A stretch of 64,000 nucleotides of DNA from Rhodospirillales bacterium (GTDB lineage: Bacteria > Pseudomonadota > Alphaproteobacteria > Rhodospirillales > Shumkoniaceae), in assembly GCA_016776725.1 (NCBI GenBank), contig JADHSV010000003.1:1-64000 (forward strand). The letters run 5' to 3'. Made by a program: the position numbers and the translations under genes. Positions 48,077 through 57,182 of the stretch are shown piece after piece; position 1 is the first letter of the stretch; every line of letters begins with the position of its first letter. The notes below the pieces were generated by a model. The model was not told the origin of the DNA, made no database searches, and was given only the letters and a program-made list of their open reading frames with translations.

Positions 48077-48495
48077 TCGTCGTCTTTCGGAGAATAGGTC
48101 GCGAAACGTGCGCTGGCGCCGCGCTCGATCCCGGCGGCGACCAACCGGTCAACAGCCAATTCGTGGCGCGCCAATTCCAGAAGCCGAAGCTCCTCCTGCT
48201 GCACATCGCCATCCACGACAACGACATCGCAGGCCAGGGCATAGGCCGTTTCCCGTAACTTTTTCGGTAGCGATTTCTTGATGATCGCGAAGGCGTTTTC
48301 CAGGCCCTTTTCATCATCCAGCAGATCGGCGCATTTTTCGACCGCCGCGGGAAGATCGTTCCTATCGAAGCCCTCAAACACCGGAAGATTGGAGATGATA
48401 TGGCCGATACGGTGAAATTCGGCATCCGTCATTTCGGCGTCGGATACCGAGGCAAGAACCATGGTGTAAATCAACGCGGTTTGGTGATCGATCAT
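48073..48495 (-). CDS. TerB-like (tellurite resistance TerB family) protein
   Basis: 140-aa helical protein of the TerB family. The pattern of acidic residues in helix pairs is visible (ASVSDAEMTDAEFHRIGHII and VVVVDGDVQQEELRLLELA). Its start lies on the other side of 82 bases from the DinG stop, and its stop overlaps the dehydrogenase start. TerB proteins are thought to be membrane-associated metal- or stress-sensing adaptors; in stand-alone form the function is unknown. No other ter genes are present. Confidence 0.8.
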   Translation of the reverse strand: MIDHQTALIYTMVLASVSDAEMTDAEFHRIGHIISNLPVFEGFDRNDLPAAVEKCADLLDDEKGLENAFAIIKKSLPKKLRETAYALACDVVVVDGDVQQEELRLLELARHELAVDRLVAAGIERGASARFATYSPKDDE

Positions 48496-48577
48496 TTGAT
48501 CCTCGCTGCTTTAAAAGCACATGCGTAAATGTACTCCATTTCAGCCCGCGCGCGTCAAGATTCCTGCAAAAACGGGA

Positions 48578-51325
48578 TCAAGATGTTTCCCTCAAGAATT
48601 CGTGAGTCAGACTTATTGCGTCGGCAAGACCGACGCGTTCCATAACGACGCCTTCGGGAAAGGCCGACGCAAACCGCGACGGCATGGCCCGATCCAGCAT
48701 GACGAATACACCGTGATCATCGGCACGGCGGATCAGGCGGCCATAGGCCTGCTTGAGTTTAAGCCTTGTCAGCATGGCGTCATAACGGCTGCCGCCAAAG
48801 GCTTCCTTGCGCGCACGGTGCAATATGGTTGGCCGCGGCCACGGCACCCGGTCGAACACGATCAGGCGCAAAGAACGTCCCGGCACATCGACCCCGTCGC
48901 GAACGGCGTCGGTGCCCAGCAGGCACGTTTTTTCCTCGGCCCGGAATATGTCGATCAGCGTGCCGGTATCCATGGTGTCAATGTGCTGGGACAAAAGCTT
49001 GTACCCGGCCTCATCGAGCGGCGAGGCGATACGTTTATGAACTTCGCGCATACGCGCGATGGCCGTGAACAGCCCCAGTCCGCCGCCGCCGGCGGCCAGA
49101 AACAGCTCGCGGTAGGCGGACGCCACCTGGGCTGCGTCGTTGCGGTTCACATCGCCAACCACCAGAACCCGCGTCTGCGCCGGATAGTCAAACGGCGAGG
49201 CCACGGCGTCGCGCTCGATGCGCGCCTGCACATGATCGACACCGACCCGAATGTCCGCAGCCTTCCAGTCGTCCTCGGTTTCGCCGGTCCCGTCACGTAA
49301 GGACGCGGACGTCACCAACAGGCCATGGGCCGGTTCGGCAACGGTTTGCGCAAACGGGCGCATGGGGTCGATCCAGTGGCGGTGCATGCCGACATCGATT
49401 TCATTGCCGCCGCCCCGTTCCACGGCATACCAGTCGACGAAATCCTCGGGCTTGTCGCCTTGCAACGCGGCGATCATGGCCCGCCACGCGCCGATGGCCA
49501 TGACGCCGCGGCGTTGCAGGCTGCGGCAAACCGAATCGATACGTCCGCGCTGTGCGGACTCCAGAGCGTCCGCATCGTCATCAAGCTTCGCCATCAGGCC
49601 TTTGATCAATAAAGACATAGGGGCGGACAGCCTTTTTAGGGCGGCGTCAAGGGCGTCGGCGGCGTCCATCAGCGCGGGCACCGGCGGCAAGGGGTGGCAT
49701 TCCAGGCCATAGGACGTGCCGTGCGAGGGATCGCGGGCGAAAACCTGCTGACGGACAAGGGCCAAAAACGCTTCGGCCGGACCTTGTGCGCCACCGCCGG
49801 CTATGCGTTGGCGCCAACCGATCCCGGGCAGGGCGCGGGTGGCCGCCAGAAGGTCGTCCAGCGCTTCGCGAAGTTTGTCGTCGTCGCCCAAAAGGTCATC
49901 CAGGCGCGCCTTGAGCCCGCGGCTACGCGAACGCCCACGGGCTTCGGCCCCCAGCAGCCAGCGCCGCAACTCCGCCGTTTCCATGCCCGTCAGATGGGCC
50001 GAAAACGCAGCATCCGCCGCATCGAAAAGATGATGGCCTTCGTCGAAAACATAGCGGGTGGGAACGCTGGCCTCATCGCCGCCGCCCATGGCTGCCTGGA
50101 TCAGCACCAGGGCATGATTGGCGACCACGATCTCGGCATTGCGCGCCCGCCTGATCGAACGTTCGACAAAGCATTTCCGATAATGCGCGCAGGCGGAATA
50201 AACGCATTCGCCACGTGTATCGGTCAGATCGGTGGTCAGCCTCGGCCCCACGAGATCGGCCAGCCATGCCGGAAAATCACCGCCGACCATATCACCGTCG
50301 CGGCTGGCCAGCGCCCAACGCGCCATCAGGCCCAAAGGCACCGCATCGGCCCCGCCGCGCGGCGGAACGCGCGCCACCGCCTCGTCCATGTTCAACAGGC
50401 AGAAATAGTTTTCCCGGCCCTTGCGAATAACCACCTTGCGCACCTTTTCGTCCGGGTCCGTGTAGACCCGGTCCAGCTCGGCATCCAACTGGCGTTGCAG
50501 ATTGCGCGTAAACGTGCTGATCCACACGCTGGCCTCGTTTTTTTCCGCCCACACGCTGGCCGGCGCCAGGTAGCCCAGTGTTTTGCCAACTCCGGTTCCC
50601 GCTTCGGCAATCACGAAATGCGGCTCGCCCGCCTTGTCTCGCGCCCGGAACGCACCCGCTGCCGCCGATGCATACTGCACCTGTTCGGGACGGTCCTCAG
50701 CCCCCTCTCCCAGCAGCCGGATCAGCCGCCCGCGCGCCTCGACCGGTTCGACCGGCCAGTCCCCGGCAGGCGCTTCCGGCGGCCGGTCAGACCATTCGCG
50801 CATCCGCATCCAGACCCGAAGGCCGTTGGCGAGACTGCGCGAATGAGGCTCTTCTCCCGCCCCCAACGCGGCCAGCACGGCAGCCCCCCATAACCACCCG
50901 CCGCGCGCCATCGGCCAGGCGACGGCCATGGCGGATGGCCCCGCCTCGCCGATATCGGCAAGCAATAAGCGGGTCGCCGCAATCAGGGTTTCGGCCTCTT
51001 GTTCCAGATTGCGCGGAATCGGTAGGCCAAGGGCCTCGGCCAGACCACGCGGCGTTGGCAGGCAAAATCTTGCCGGGCGCGCGAAGGCAAACAGTTCCAG
51101 CACGTCATGAGCCTGCATGCGGCCGCATCCCAGCCGCCCAGCGGTGACCCCTGCATGACAAACCAGCGGCGGCGGCGAATCGGCGATCCGCGCGGCCGCC
51201 TCTTTCGTGGAAAGGGTCTCGATCTCGCCGTCGGGCGATATCCAGGCGGCCGTGCGAAGCCCGGTGGCGACTGCGGGAACCTCGGGAATGAGAATACGGG
51301 CGGGAGTGTTGGTAGCGGGCGTCAT
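48578..51325 (-). CDS. DinG-family ATP-dependent helicase with iron-sulfur cluster
   Basis: 915-aa superfamily 2 helicase. Walker A is in AEAGTGVGKTLGYLAP, motif II is DEGHH (VFDEGHHLFDAAD), and the C-terminal motifs include LLGTDAVRDGVDVPG and KQAYGRLIRRADDHG. The four cysteines of an XPD/DinG-like [4Fe-4S] domain lie in order: one in NYFCLLN and three in CVYSACAHYRKC. The N-terminal 200 residues are not part of the helicase core and look like a degenerate domain of unknown role (IADSPPPLVCHAGVTAGRLG). ATG 51325 is used; an in-frame start at 51433 reaches further upstream without a ribosome site. 5'-3' unwinding in DNA repair or R-loop removal is expected. Confidence 0.9.
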   Translation of the reverse strand: MTPATNTPARILIPEVPAVATGLRTAAWISPDGEIETLSTKEAAARIADSPPPLVCHAGVTAGRLGCGRMQAHDVLELFAFARPARFCLPTPRGLAEALGLPIPRNLEQEAETLIAATRLLLADIGEAGPSAMAVAWPMARGGWLWGAAVLAALGAGEEPHSRSLANGLRVWMRMREWSDRPPEAPAGDWPVEPVEARGRLIRLLGEGAEDRPEQVQYASAAAGAFRARDKAGEPHFVIAEAGTGVGKTLGYLAPASVWAEKNEASVWISTFTRNLQRQLDAELDRVYTDPDEKVRKVVIRKGRENYFCLLNMDEAVARVPPRGGADAVPLGLMARWALASRDGDMVGGDFPAWLADLVGPRLTTDLTDTRGECVYSACAHYRKCFVERSIRRARNAEIVVANHALVLIQAAMGGGDEASVPTRYVFDEGHHLFDAADAAFSAHLTGMETAELRRWLLGAEARGRSRSRGLKARLDDLLGDDDKLREALDDLLAATRALPGIGWRQRIAGGGAQGPAEAFLALVRQQVFARDPSHGTSYGLECHPLPPVPALMDAADALDAALKRLSAPMSLLIKGLMAKLDDDADALESAQRGRIDSVCRSLQRRGVMAIGAWRAMIAALQGDKPEDFVDWYAVERGGGNEIDVGMHRHWIDPMRPFAQTVAEPAHGLLVTSASLRDGTGETEDDWKAADIRVGVDHVQARIERDAVASPFDYPAQTRVLVVGDVNRNDAAQVASAYRELFLAAGGGGLGLFTAIARMREVHKRIASPLDEAGYKLLSQHIDTMDTGTLIDIFRAEEKTCLLGTDAVRDGVDVPGRSLRLIVFDRVPWPRPTILHRARKEAFGGSRYDAMLTRLKLKQAYGRLIRRADDHGVFVMLDRAMPSRFASAFPEGVVMERVGLADAISLTHEFLRETS

Positions 51326-51516
51326 GGCGCGCAGTATAGAGCCCCGTTTTCGATCCGGCCACGCACGAATAGGACCGGGTGGCGACAACACGAGAATGAG
51401 AACAATTCCACGCATTGACAATTCGCCTTCCAAGGCCTTAGTTAACTTAACGATTCACAGGTCTGAAGCGGGCGCTGTCGTGCGTTTCGCAGACTTGTTG
51501 CAGGGAGTATCAAAAT

Positions 51517-53073
51517 ATGAATAAACGAATGTTTGGATTGGCTGCCGGTTTTGCCGCTGCGATGATGATCGTGGGCGCCGCGCAGGCCAAGACCCTGAAA
51601 ATGGCCTACGACGCCGATCCGGTGTCGCTGGACCCGCACGAGCAGCTTTCGGGCGGCACGCTGCAACTGTCGCATATGATCTTCGATCCGCTGGTCCGCT
51701 GGAACAAGGATCATGGGATCGACGCCCGTCTGGCGAAAAGCTGGAAACGCATTGACCCGCTGACGGTTCGCTTCGAGCTGAACAATGGCGTGAAATTCCA
51801 CAGCGGCAACGAACTGACTTCGACCGACGTGAAATGGACGTTCGACCGGCTCAAAGTCAGCCCCGATTTCAAGGGCCTTTTCACAATCTTCAAGGAACTG
51901 AAGGTGGTGGATGCCGACACGTTCGAGTTGGTGACCACGGAACCGTTCCCGCTGGTTCTTAATCTGGCGACCTATATCTTCCCGATGGATTCCAAGTTCT
52001 ACACGGGCACCGACGCCAACGGCAAAGACAAGGGCGCCCTGGTCAAGCATGGCAACACGTTTGCTTCGACCAACGTTTCGGGAACCGGCCCCTACATCGT
52101 GACGTCTCGCGAACAGGGCGTACGGGTGGAATTCAAGCGCTTTGGCGATTATTGGGACAAGAAATCGCCGGGTAACGCCGACAACGTGATCCTGACCCCC
52201 ATCAAGGAAGGTCCGACCCGTGTGGCCGCGCTGCTTTCCGGTGATGTCGATTTCATCGCGCCGGTTCCGCCGACCGATCTTGATCGCATCGGCAAGGATC
52301 CGAAGGTCGACCTCATCACCATGTCCGGCACCCGGATCATCACCTTCCAGATGAACCAGAAGCGCGTCGAAGCTTTCAAGAATCCGAAGGTTCGTCTGGC
52401 CATCGTCAATGCCATTAACAATACCGGCATTGTCCAAAAGATCATGAAGGGCTTCGGAACGCCTGCGGCCCAGAACAGCCCCAAGGGCTATCTCGGCCAC
52501 GACGCATCGCTGACACCGCGTTACGACCTGGGCAAAGCCAAGCAACTGATGAAGGAAGCCGGTTTTGAGAAGGGCTTCTCCATCACCATGATGGCGCCGA
52601 ACAACCGCTACGTTAACGATTACAAGATCGCCGAAGCGGTTGCTTCCATGCTTTCCAAGATCAACATCAAGGTTGACCTGACCACCATGCCGAAGGCCCA
52701 GTACTGGCCCAAGTTCGACGAGCAGGCTGCCGACATGATGATGATCGGCTGGCATTCGGATACCGAAGATTCTACCAACTTCTCCGAATTCCTGATGATG
52801 ACGCCCAACAAGGACACGGGCAAAGGCCAATACAACGGCGGCAACTTCTCCAACGCCGAGTTGGACAAGCTGACCCTGCAAAGCCAGGGCATGACCGACG
52901 AAGCCGCGCGCATCAAGGTGCTGAAAAGCATCGAAGGCATTGCCTACGCCGAAGCCGCCTTCGTTCCGCTGCACTGGCAAGACCTTGCCTGGGCCGCCAA
53001 GAAGGGCGTTGGCGCCGAGGCCATTCTTAACGTCATGAATTTCCCCTACATCGGGGATATCGTGATCAAGTAA
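51517..53073 (+). CDS. ABC transporter substrate-binding protein (DppA/OppA family)
   Basis: 518-aa periplasmic receptor for dipeptides or oligopeptides. A signal peptide (residues 1-24, GLAAGFAAAMMIVGAAQA) is followed by the mature N-terminus KTLKMAYDADPVSLDPHEQ and the family's GTGPYIVTSREQGVRVEFKRF and FNNP-type region (NPKVRLAIVNAINN). The protein is the first gene of a five-gene transporter operon (51517-57016). GGGAG lies ahead of ATG 51517. An 11-bp hairpin follows the gene. Peptide, nickel or glutathione ligands all occur in this family; peptides are the default. Confidence 0.93.
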   Translation: MNKRMFGLAAGFAAAMMIVGAAQAKTLKMAYDADPVSLDPHEQLSGGTLQLSHMIFDPLVRWNKDHGIDARLAKSWKRIDPLTVRFELNNGVKFHSGNELTSTDVKWTFDRLKVSPDFKGLFTIFKELKVVDADTFELVTTEPFPLVLNLATYIFPMDSKFYTGTDANGKDKGALVKHGNTFASTNVSGTGPYIVTSREQGVRVEFKRFGDYWDKKSPGNADNVILTPIKEGPTRVAALLSGDVDFIAPVPPTDLDRIGKDPKVDLITMSGTRIITFQMNQKRVEAFKNPKVRLAIVNAINNTGIVQKIMKGFGTPAAQNSPKGYLGHDASLTPRYDLGKAKQLMKEAGFEKGFSITMMAPNNRYVNDYKIAEAVASMLSKINIKVDLTTMPKAQYWPKFDEQAADMMMIGWHSDTEDSTNFSEFLMMTPNKDTGKGQYNGGNFSNAELDKLTLQSQGMTDEAARIKVLKSIEGIAYAEAAFVPLHWQDLAWAAKKGVGAEAILNVMNFPYIGDIVIK

Positions 53074-53097
53074 GCGTACAATGTGCGCCTAACAAAA

Positions 53098-53124
53098 ATG
53101 GGGCCGCCCTTGTGGCGGTCCCAT
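53098..53124 (+). terminator. Hairpin between dppA-like and dppB-like genes
   Basis: ATGGGGCCGCC (53098-53108) and GGCGGTCCCAT (53114-53124) pair over 11 bp with one G-U pair and a CTTGT loop, followed by GTTTGTTC. It lies 24 bases after the binding-protein stop and 9 bases before the ribosome site of the permease. It should stabilise the binding-protein message or cause partial termination. Confidence 0.75.
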
Positions 53125-53145
53125 GTTTGTTCAAGGAGAATAACC

Positions 53146-54135
53146 ATCGACTATCTGGTATTCGCCGGACAAAGGCTGTTGCAGGCGACGCTTGTTATGT
53201 TCGTCATCAGCCTCATCGGCTTTTCCATTCAGGATAATCTGGGAGACCCGTTGCGCGAGCTTCTGGGTCAATCGGTGTCGGAAGCCGAACGCGAGGCGTT
53301 ACGGGATGAAATGGGCCTGAACGATCCGTTCTTTGTGCAATACGGACGGTTCATCACCAACGCCGTTCAGGGTGACCTGGGCACATCGTACTTTTTCAAA
53401 CGCCCCGCCCTTCAGGTCATCGCCGATAAATTTCCGGCAACGCTGGATCTGGTCATCGGCGCGACCCTGATTATCGTATTGATTTCCGTTCCCGTCGGCG
53501 TTTATTGCGCCATTAGGCCCAATGCGTGGCTGGCCCGCGCGGTCATGGGGATCAGTATCGTCGGCATATCAATCCCGGTCTTCCTGACCGCGATTTTCTC
53601 GATTTATCTATTTGCGGTCACGCTGGGATGGATGCCGTCCTTCGGTCGCGGCGAGGACTTGGTCGAAATATTCCCCGGATGGAAAACCGGGTTCTTCACC
53701 AAAGACGGTTTTGCCCATCTGGTTCTGCCCTGCGTTTCGTTATCTTCAATCATGCTGCCGCTGTTTATCCGGCTGATCCGATCGGAGATGCGCGAAATTC
53801 TCGAATCCGAATACGTTCGTTTCGCCTGGGCCAAGGGGCTGGCCCCCAAGCGTGTGTGGTTTTTGCACGCCCTGAAAAACACCATGCTTCCGGTCGTGAC
53901 CGTGGGCGGCGTACAGATCGGCACCATGCTGGCCTACACCATTTTGACGGAAACCGTTTTTCAGTGGCCGGGCATGGGCTTTTTGTTTCTTGAGGCGGTC
54001 AACCGCGTCGATACGCCGCTGATCATTTCCTACATCATTGTCGTCGGGCTGATCTTCGTCGTCACCAACACGGTGGTTGATCTGCTTTATACCTGGGTCA
54101 ATCCCACGGTGAAGATTACGGGGCGCGGACGATGA
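53146..54135 (+). CDS. ABC transporter permease DppB family, apparent AUC start codon
   Basis: Inner-membrane permease of about 329 aa with six hydrophobic segments and the typical EAA loop (YVRFAWAKGLAPKRVWFLHALKN). Homologous permeases begin right at the first membrane helix, here DYLVFAGQRLLQATLVMF. In frame at that point there is no ATG, GTG or TTG: AAGGAG (53133-53138) is followed after seven bases by ATC at 53146. Upstream in-frame candidates are GTG 53083, ATG 53098 and TTG 53110, but they lack ribosome sites and the last two fall inside an RNA hairpin. I therefore annotate the ATC as the probable start, with a sequencing error as the alternative. The stop codon overlaps the dppC-like start (ATGA). 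Confidence 0.85.
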   Translation: MDYLVFAGQRLLQATLVMFVISLIGFSIQDNLGDPLRELLGQSVSEAEREALRDEMGLNDPFFVQYGRFITNAVQGDLGTSYFFKRPALQVIADKFPATLDLVIGATLIIVLISVPVGVYCAIRPNAWLARAVMGISIVGISIPVFLTAIFSIYLFAVTLGWMPSFGRGEDLVEIFPGWKTGFFTKDGFAHLVLPCVSLSSIMLPLFIRLIRSEMREILESEYVRFAWAKGLAPKRVWFLHALKNTMLPVVTVGGVQIGTMLAYTILTETVFQWPGMGFLFLEAVNRVDTPLIISYIIVVGLIFVVTNTVVDLLYTWVNPTVKITGRGR

Positions 54136-55055
54136 ACGCGGCCATCAGGCGCTTCGCGCAATCCAACTTCATGTACAGTTTCGGGCGCGACAAAGTGGCC
54201 ATGGTCAGTTTCGCCATCCTGGCCGCGTTTGTCATTCTGGCTTTCTCGGCCCCGCTGATCGCCCCTTATGACCCTTACGATCAGACGACCATCGACATCA
54301 TGGATTCCGAAATCCCGCCGGCATGGCAGGACGAAGGCGAGGCCCGCTTCTTGCTGGGCACCGACGCGCAAGGGCGCGACATGCTGTCGACCATTCTTTA
54401 CGGCACGCGGATATCCATCATTATCGGCGTGTGCGCCGTTTTAATGCAGATGTTCTTGGGGATCACCATCGGGCTGGTATCCGGTTACGTCGGCGGGCGC
54501 ATCGAAAGTTTCTTCATGCGGCTGGCCGATATCCAGCTATCGCTGTCCACATTGATGCTGGCCATCGTGGCACTGGCCATTTTCCAGGCGGCATTCAGCG
54601 CCGAGGCCTATTCCGATCTGGCCATCATAATGCTGATTATGGTCATCGGGTTCGCCGAATGGCCGCAATACGCGCGCACCATCCGCGCTTCCGTGCTGGC
54701 CGAAAAGAAGAAGGAATACGTGGACGCCGCGCGCGTGATCGGCCTGGGCGCGCCGACCATCATGTTCAAGCACATCTTGCCCAATACGCTGTCGCCGCTG
54801 CTGGTGATTTCCACCGTTCAGGTGGCCAACGCGATTATCTCCGAAGCGGCGCTCTCGTTCCTCGGTCTTGGAATACCGGTGACTAAACCATCGCTGGGTT
54901 CGCTGATCAATTCAGGCTTCGAGTTTATTTTCAGCGGCTCGTGGTGGATAACGGCCATTCCATCGATCGTTCTGATCGCCCTGATCCTGTGCATCAATTT
55001 GCTGGGTGATTGGGTGCGTGATGCCCTTAATCCAAAAATCTACAAGGAGAAATAG
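54132..55055 (+). CDS. ABC transporter permease DppC family
   Basis: 307-aa inner-membrane permease, second channel half of the peptide transporter. The N-terminal OppC-type segment (helix at about 22-44) is followed by TDAQGRDMLSTILYGTRISI, diagnostic of DppC/OppC, and the EAA motif EYVDAARVIGLGAPTIMFKHILPN. ATG 54132 overlaps the DppB stop by 4 bases, indicating coupling. Six hydrophobic segments. Confidence 0.95.
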   Translation: MNAAIRRFAQSNFMYSFGRDKVAMVSFAILAAFVILAFSAPLIAPYDPYDQTTIDIMDSEIPPAWQDEGEARFLLGTDAQGRDMLSTILYGTRISIIIGVCAVLMQMFLGITIGLVSGYVGGRIESFFMRLADIQLSLSTLMLAIVALAIFQAAFSAEAYSDLAIIMLIMVIGFAEWPQYARTIRASVLAEKKKEYVDAARVIGLGAPTIMFKHILPNTLSPLLVISTVQVANAIISEAALSFLGLGIPVTKPSLGSLINSGFEFIFSGSWWITAIPSIVLIALILCINLLGDWVRDALNPKIYKEK

Positions 55056-55058
55056 GGC

Positions 55059-56039
55059 ATGGCGCTGCTGGAGGTCAAAAACCTGGGCATCGAATTCCCC
55101 ATGCGCCGCGAGGTTCTGCGGGCGCTGCAGGGCGTCAGTTTCTCGCTTGATGCGGGCGAACGGCTGGGAATCGTGGGCGAGAGCGGAGCCGGGAAATCCA
55201 TCGCCGCGTTTGCCATCATCAACCTTCTGTCGAAGCCCGGTCGCATCAACGCCGGTGAGATCCTTTTCGAGGGCCGCGACCTGACCGTTCTGGACGATAA
55301 CGCCATGCGCGATATCCGGGGAAACCGGATCAGCATGATCTTCCAGGATCCGATGATGACGCTGAACCCGGTGTTGACCATCGAAACCCAGATGATCGAG
55401 GTTTTGAAGGCGCATCGGGAAATCTCGGACAATGACGCGCGGAAAATCGCCGTGGAGAAATTGCGTGAGGTGGCCATTCCGTCGCCGGAAGACCGCCTGA
55501 AAAGCTATCCGCATGAACTGTCGGGCGGTCAGCGTCAGCGCGTGGTCATCGCCACGGCGCTCCTTACCAACCCCTCGATCATTATTGCCGACGAACCCTC
55601 GACGGCGCTGGATGTAACCATCCAGGCCGGGATCATGGCGTTGATGCTGAACCTTTGTAAAAGCCACGACATGGGCCTGATCCTGATCACCCATGATCTG
55701 GCCGTGGTTTCGCAGGTGACCGAGCGGGTCGTCGTCATGTATGCGGGACGCGTTGTCGAGGAAGGTCCGACGGCTGATATCGTCACCCACCCCAAACACC
55801 CTTACACACGGGGCCTCATTGCCGCCCTGCCGCAGGAAGGTACGGCCGGCAAGCGGCTCAACCAAATTCCAGGATCCATGCCCACATTGGACGCCATTCC
55901 CGACGGCTGCGCCTTCCATCCGCGCTGCCCGCACGCCGACGACGTTTGCCGCGCCTCGGTGCCGGAAATCGTTAAGGTCGGCAACCAATTCAGCCGATGC
56001 GTCAAAGCGACCGAGTTGGCCGAGGAGAATTCCCTATGA
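55059..56039 (+). CDS. ABC transporter ATP-binding protein DppD family
   Basis: 326-aa cytoplasmic ATPase of the peptide transporter. Walker A is GESGAGKS, the signature is LSGGQRQRVVIATALL, Walker B IIIADEPSTALD and the switch His ITHDL. The C-terminal extension with cysteines (CAFHPRCPHADDVC) is the oligopeptide/dipeptide-type iron-sulfur or zinc motif present in DppD/OppD. ATG 55059 has AAGGAG upstream, 3 bases after the DppC stop. Its stop overlaps the DppF start. Confidence 0.95.
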   Translation: MALLEVKNLGIEFPMRREVLRALQGVSFSLDAGERLGIVGESGAGKSIAAFAIINLLSKPGRINAGEILFEGRDLTVLDDNAMRDIRGNRISMIFQDPMMTLNPVLTIETQMIEVLKAHREISDNDARKIAVEKLREVAIPSPEDRLKSYPHELSGGQRQRVVIATALLTNPSIIIADEPSTALDVTIQAGIMALMLNLCKSHDMGLILITHDLAVVSQVTERVVVMYAGRVVEEGPTADIVTHPKHPYTRGLIAALPQEGTAGKRLNQIPGSMPTLDAIPDGCAFHPRCPHADDVCRASVPEIVKVGNQFSRCVKATELAEENSL

Positions 56040-57016
56040 GCGGCCCCTTGGTTGAAACCCGAGATGTTGAAAAACGTTTCGATCTGGGAGGATATTTCTG
56101 GCAGCAGGACAAGCCGGTGGTGCGCGCCCTTAACGGCGTCTCCATCGCCATTGAAAAGGGCGAATCGTTCTGTCTGGTCGGCGAATCGGGCTGCGGCAAA
56201 TCGACCCTGGCCCGTTGCATCATGGGCCTGCTGGATCTCAGCGAGGGCGAGGTTTTTTATAAGGGCGAGCAGATCGACCGGTTGTCGGCCAAGGCCATGA
56301 TGCCGTACCGGCGTCGCATGCAGATGATCTTTCAAAACCCGTATGCCTCGCTGAACCCGCGCATGACCATCCAGAAAACCCTGGAAGAACCGCTGCGTTT
56401 TCATTTCCCCGAGATGAAAAACGGCGAGGTTCGCGACAAGGTCGAAGAGGTCATGACCTCGGTGGGCAACGATCCGGCATGGGGCACCCGCTATCCGCAC
56501 GAATTCTCGGGCGGCCAGCGCCAGCGCATCTCCATCGCGCGGGCACTGATGGTCGATCCCGATTTCGTAGTGGCCGACGAGCCCATTTCGGCGCTGGACG
56601 TTTCCATTCAGGCGCAGGTTCTGAATGTGATGATGGACGCCCGCGACAGCCGCGATCTGACGTACCTGTTCATCACCCACGATCTATCGGTGGTGCGCCA
56701 TTTCGGAACAAGGGTCGGGGTCATGTATCTGGGCGCGCTGTGCGAATTGGCGCAAACCAAGACATTGTTCGATACCCCGCGTCACCCCTACACCCAGGTT
56801 CTGCTGAACGCCATTCCCAAGCTGTCCACAACGGAACTCATCCATACCCCTATGATGGGCGAAGTTCCAACCGCCATCAAACTGCCCTCGGGCTGCGTCT
56901 TTCATCCGCGCTGTCCGTATGCGAACGAGCGTTGCTCGCGCGAGGTGCCTGCAGGAACCACGCTTGATGACGGAACCGTGGTGGCTTGCCACGCGGTCGA
57001 GGAAAACCGGATTTAA
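56036..57016 (+). CDS. ABC transporter ATP-binding protein DppF family
   Basis: 326-aa second ATPase of the peptide transporter. Walker A is GESGCGKST, signature FSGGQRQRISIARALM, Walker B FVVADEPISALD and ITHDLSVVRHFG. The C-terminal CVFHPRCPYANERC motif is also present. ATG 56036 overlaps the DppD stop by 4 bases; the longer frame from 55997 overlaps DppD coding sequence. It is the last gene of the operon. Confidence 0.95.
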   Translation: MSGPLVETRDVEKRFDLGGYFWQQDKPVVRALNGVSIAIEKGESFCLVGESGCGKSTLARCIMGLLDLSEGEVFYKGEQIDRLSAKAMMPYRRRMQMIFQNPYASLNPRMTIQKTLEEPLRFHFPEMKNGEVRDKVEEVMTSVGNDPAWGTRYPHEFSGGQRQRISIARALMVDPDFVVADEPISALDVSIQAQVLNVMMDARDSRDLTYLFITHDLSVVRHFGTRVGVMYLGALCELAQTKTLFDTPRHPYTQVLLNAIPKLSTTELIHTPMMGEVPTAIKLPSGCVFHPRCPYANERCSREVPAGTTLDDGTVVACHAVEENRI

Positions 57017-57042
57017 CCATCCGCTTTCCTGGCCCTATATGT

Positions 57043-57070
57043 TGTGGAATAGCTTTACACAATTTCCACA
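57043..57070. promoter_or_regulatory. Inverted repeat in the promoter region of the DAACS gene
   Basis: TGTGGAA (57043-57049) and TTCCACA (57064-57070) are exact complements with a 14-base spacer, in an AT-rich stretch (57030-57150) between the dpp operon and the symporter gene. It is placed where an operator would be expected, but I do not recognise the regulator. Confidence 0.45.
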
Positions 57071-57182
57071 TATTGTTGTTCAGGCTTGAAAATTTTGTCG
57101 AATTGTGTCTTTAATTCGATCCGAAATCTCAAAAAATAATGGTCTCCGGGGATTGTCACTTCTTGCAAGGGAGTAACCCGAA

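Noticed and set aside
51442..52980. 512-codon open frame on the minus strand
   Set aside because: Shadow of the dppA-like gene, which has signal peptide and family motifs.
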